Part shown: piece after piece, positions 62,468 through 64,000 of the stretch
Position numbering within the stretch: the stretch's first letter is position 1
Layout of the letters: every line of letters starts with the position of its first letter
Source of the DNA: Acinetobacter larvae
GTDB taxonomy: Bacteria; Pseudomonadota; Gammaproteobacteria; Pseudomonadales; Moraxellaceae
Direction: 5' to 3'
DNA length: 64,000 nucleotides
Assembly (NCBI RefSeq): GCF_001704115.1
Contig: NZ_CP016895.1
Coordinates: 3,534,001-3,598,000, forward strand
Made by a program: the position numbers and the translations under genes
Notes under the pieces: model-generated
Database searches by the model: none
What the model saw: the letters and a program-made list of their open reading frames with translations, nothing else
What the model was told of the DNA's origin: nothing

Positions 62468-64000
62468 TTAGTCTGTGGTCTGATGTGCCTTTACTGCGGT
62501 CACATGGACTTTATCAATCTTATGACCATCCATAGTGACCACTTCAAAGATATAACCATCAACTTCTATCTTTTCACTATTTTCCGGCAAACGCCCTAAA
62601 TGGAACAGAATATAACCCGATAAAGTTGAATACTGCTCTGCGTCATCGACCAAGTCTTTGCCCAGCAATAAAGAGACATGGCGAATATCCGTTGAGCCTT
62701 CTAGGATGAGCGAACCATCTTCTAGGCTTTCTGCCGTCGCTTCTAATTCGTCCTCATCGGGGAACTCACCGGCAATGGCTTCCAACACGTCGATTGGTGT
62801 AGCAATCCCTTCAATTGAACCATATTCATTAAGGACGATGGCCATTTGCAAAGGTGCTTGACGTAATTGTTCAACCACCATCAGCACTTGCGCATTTTCG
62901 TGCACAATCAAAGGCTCGCGCAAATGCTTGGCAATATTCAGCTCACCATGCTCAATAAAATCATTGAGCACTTTATGGGTTAACACAATCCCAGCGAGAT
63001 TATCCAGTTCACCATCGGCGACGATTAAGCGTGAATGCGTCATGCCCATCAAACGCTCTTTGAGAACTTCTGGATCTTCTTGTAAGTCCAACCATTCCAA
63101 TTCAGGGCGTGGGGTCATCACCGACTTAACTGGACGTTCTGACAAGCCCAATACCCCTTGTACCATCACACTATGATAAGCACCATTTTCAGGGTCAAAC
63201 ATCTTATCGGCCAAGGCTTTTGCCGCCAAAACGTCTTCAGGTTGCTTATAACTATTGTCTTCCTGTTTCGACCGACCTCCCAACATACGTAATACAGCTG
63301 AGGCGGTACGGAAACGTAAATCGGTTGTGGTCACGGTCTTGGCTTGGTTTTTGCGCATGGTCTGGTTCATAAACTCGACCAACACCGAGAAACCAATAGC
63401 CGCATAGAGGTAACCTTTTGGGATATGGAAACCAAAGCCTTCCACTATCAAGGAAAAGCCAATCATCATCAAAAAGCCCAAACAGAGAATCACAACCGTT
63501 GGATGCTTATTGACGAAATCCATTAATGGTTTAGATGCCCAGAGCATGATGCCCACGGCAATCACGACCGCGATCATCATCACTGAAAGCTCTTTGACCA
63601 TGCCGACAGCGGTAATCACACTGTCTAAAGAGAACACGGCATCAAGCACGACAATCTGCACAATCACCATCCAAAACGCAGCATGGACAGGGTTTTCTTC
63701 TTTGAGATGCTGTTTGCCTTCAATGCGTTCATGCAATTCCATGGTGCCTTTAAACAGCAAGAACACACCACCAAACAGTAAAATCAGGTCTCGTCCAGAG
63801 AAAGGATGCGAGAAAATATGGAACAAAGGCGCGGTTAAAGTCACCACCCAAGCAATCGATGCTAACAGCACCAAACGCATACCTAGAGCTAAAATTAGAC
63901 CCAGAATTCGCGCCGTATTACGCTGTTGTGGTGGTAATTTTTCCGCCAAAATCGCGATAAAAACGAGGTTATCAATCCCTAAGACGATTTCTAAAATCAC
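62468..64000 (-). CDS. TerC-family membrane protein with CBS and CorC/HlyC domains (5' end beyond window)
   Basis: This is an inner-membrane protein like E. coli YegH/YoaE. It joins a TerC membrane domain (about residues 1-225) to a pair of CBS domains (about 285-405) and a C-terminal transporter-associated CorC/HlyC domain (about 420-500). TerC acidic motifs are present: [11 protein letters not shown] at the start and [12 protein letters not shown] near 120. Comparison with YegH suggests only about 15-20 residues are missing at the edge. TerC relatives such as Alx export manganese, so a role in metal export is possible but not shown. Confidence 0.9.
   Translation of the reverse strand: MILEIVLGIDNLVFIAILAEKLPPQQRNTARILGLILALGMRLVLLASIAWVVTLTAPLFHIFSHPFSGRDLILLFGGVFLLFKGTMELHERIEGKQHLKEENPVHAAFWMVIVQIVVLDAVFSLDSVITAVGMVKELSVMMIAVVIAVGIMLWASKPLMDFVNKHPTVVILCLGFLMMIGFSLIVEGFGFHIPKGYLYAAIGFSVLVEFMNQTMRKNQAKTVTTTDLRFRTASAVLRMLGGRSKQEDNSYKQPEDVLAAKALADKMFDPENGAYHSVMVQGVLGLSERPVKSVMTPRPELEWLDLQEDPEVLKERLMGMTHSRLIVADGELDNLAGIVLTHKVLNDFIEHGELNIAKHLREPLIVHENAQVLMVVEQLRQAPLQMAIVLNEYGSIEGIATPIDVLEAIAGEFPDEDELEATAESLEDGSLILEGSTDIRHVSLLLGKDLVDDAEQYSTLSGYILFHLGRLPENSEKIEVDGYIFEVVTMDGHKIDKVHVTAVKAHQTTD

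Overview
The window is a stretch of core chromosome from a gammaproteobacterium, most probably the genus Acinetobacter (Moraxellaceae). That is an inference from AT-rich DNA, from protein sequences that read as Acinetobacter-like (a Crc homologue beside pyrE, a NiaP-type niacin transporter, two TIGR02001 outer-membrane proteins) and from gene orders shared with Pseudomonas and E. coli. There is no prophage, integron, resistance island, CRISPR array, rRNA or tRNA that I can recognise. The only mobile DNA is a decayed IS200/IS605-type element near 3.0-3.5 kb.

Layout. 1-2.9 kb: 3' part of waaA (Kdo transferase), rsmE, an MscS-like channel. 3.0-3.5 kb: the TnpB remnant. 4-7 kb: acs and a TIGR02001 outer-membrane protein. 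7.1-12.6 kb (minus strand): recJ, pdxH, glmM and guaB, with glmM-pdxH-recJ forming a tight operon. 12.7-14.3 kb: a YkgJ-type cysteine-cluster protein and a GDT1/UPF0016 manganese exporter preceded by a full promoter and a yybP-ykoY (Mn2+) riboswitch. 14.3-18.8 kb: aceEF. 19-28.4 kb: an M23 peptidase diverging from dciA, then the cell-wall/division cluster murG-murC-ddlB-ftsQ-ftsA-ftsZ-lpxC on the minus strand, with gshB upstream of it. 30-33 kb: pyrE and crc diverge. Behind crc lies an intergenic region that looks like a GGA-rich regulatory RNA of the CsrA/RsmA-sponge type. 33-38.3 kb: small accessory and envelope genes (DUF2147, GST, an outer-membrane barrel, ankyrin protein, ribosome-hibernation factor, Tsx-like channel, acetyltransferase). 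38.4-40.8 kb: dapA-bamC-purC. 41-45.6 kb: pncA, a BASS transporter, a DUF523/TudS-like protein, membrane and hydrolase genes. 45.8-50.4 kb: purEK, a SMP_2-like membrane protein diverging from serB. 50.8-56.9 kb: small hypothetical proteins, SCP2, the second TIGR02001 protein, ppa, MAPEG, fadD-like. 57-64 kb: parC, niaP, a TRIC/UPF0126 protein, ychJ and a TerC-CBS protein cut by the window edge.

Themes. Purine synthesis is represented by purC, purE, purK and guaB, pyrimidine by pyrE, NAD salvage by pncA and niaP, and envelope synthesis by waaA, glmM, murC, murG, ddlB, lpxC, bamC and dapA. Acetate/pyruvate carbon flow is covered by acs and aceEF, next to the catabolite-control homologue crc. 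Many genes end in strong stem-loops, often shared between convergent genes.

The most interesting non-coding signals are the putative GGA-motif RNA at about 32.22-32.37 kb, the Mn2+ riboswitch at 14.0-14.2 kb with its expression-platform hairpin, and the TnpB remnant that keeps its omega-RNA-like right end. A recurring oddity is short tandem repeats (11-27 bp periods, 2-5 degenerate copies) in many intergenic gaps; some of them keep an open reading frame. No complete new defence or mobile system is visible.
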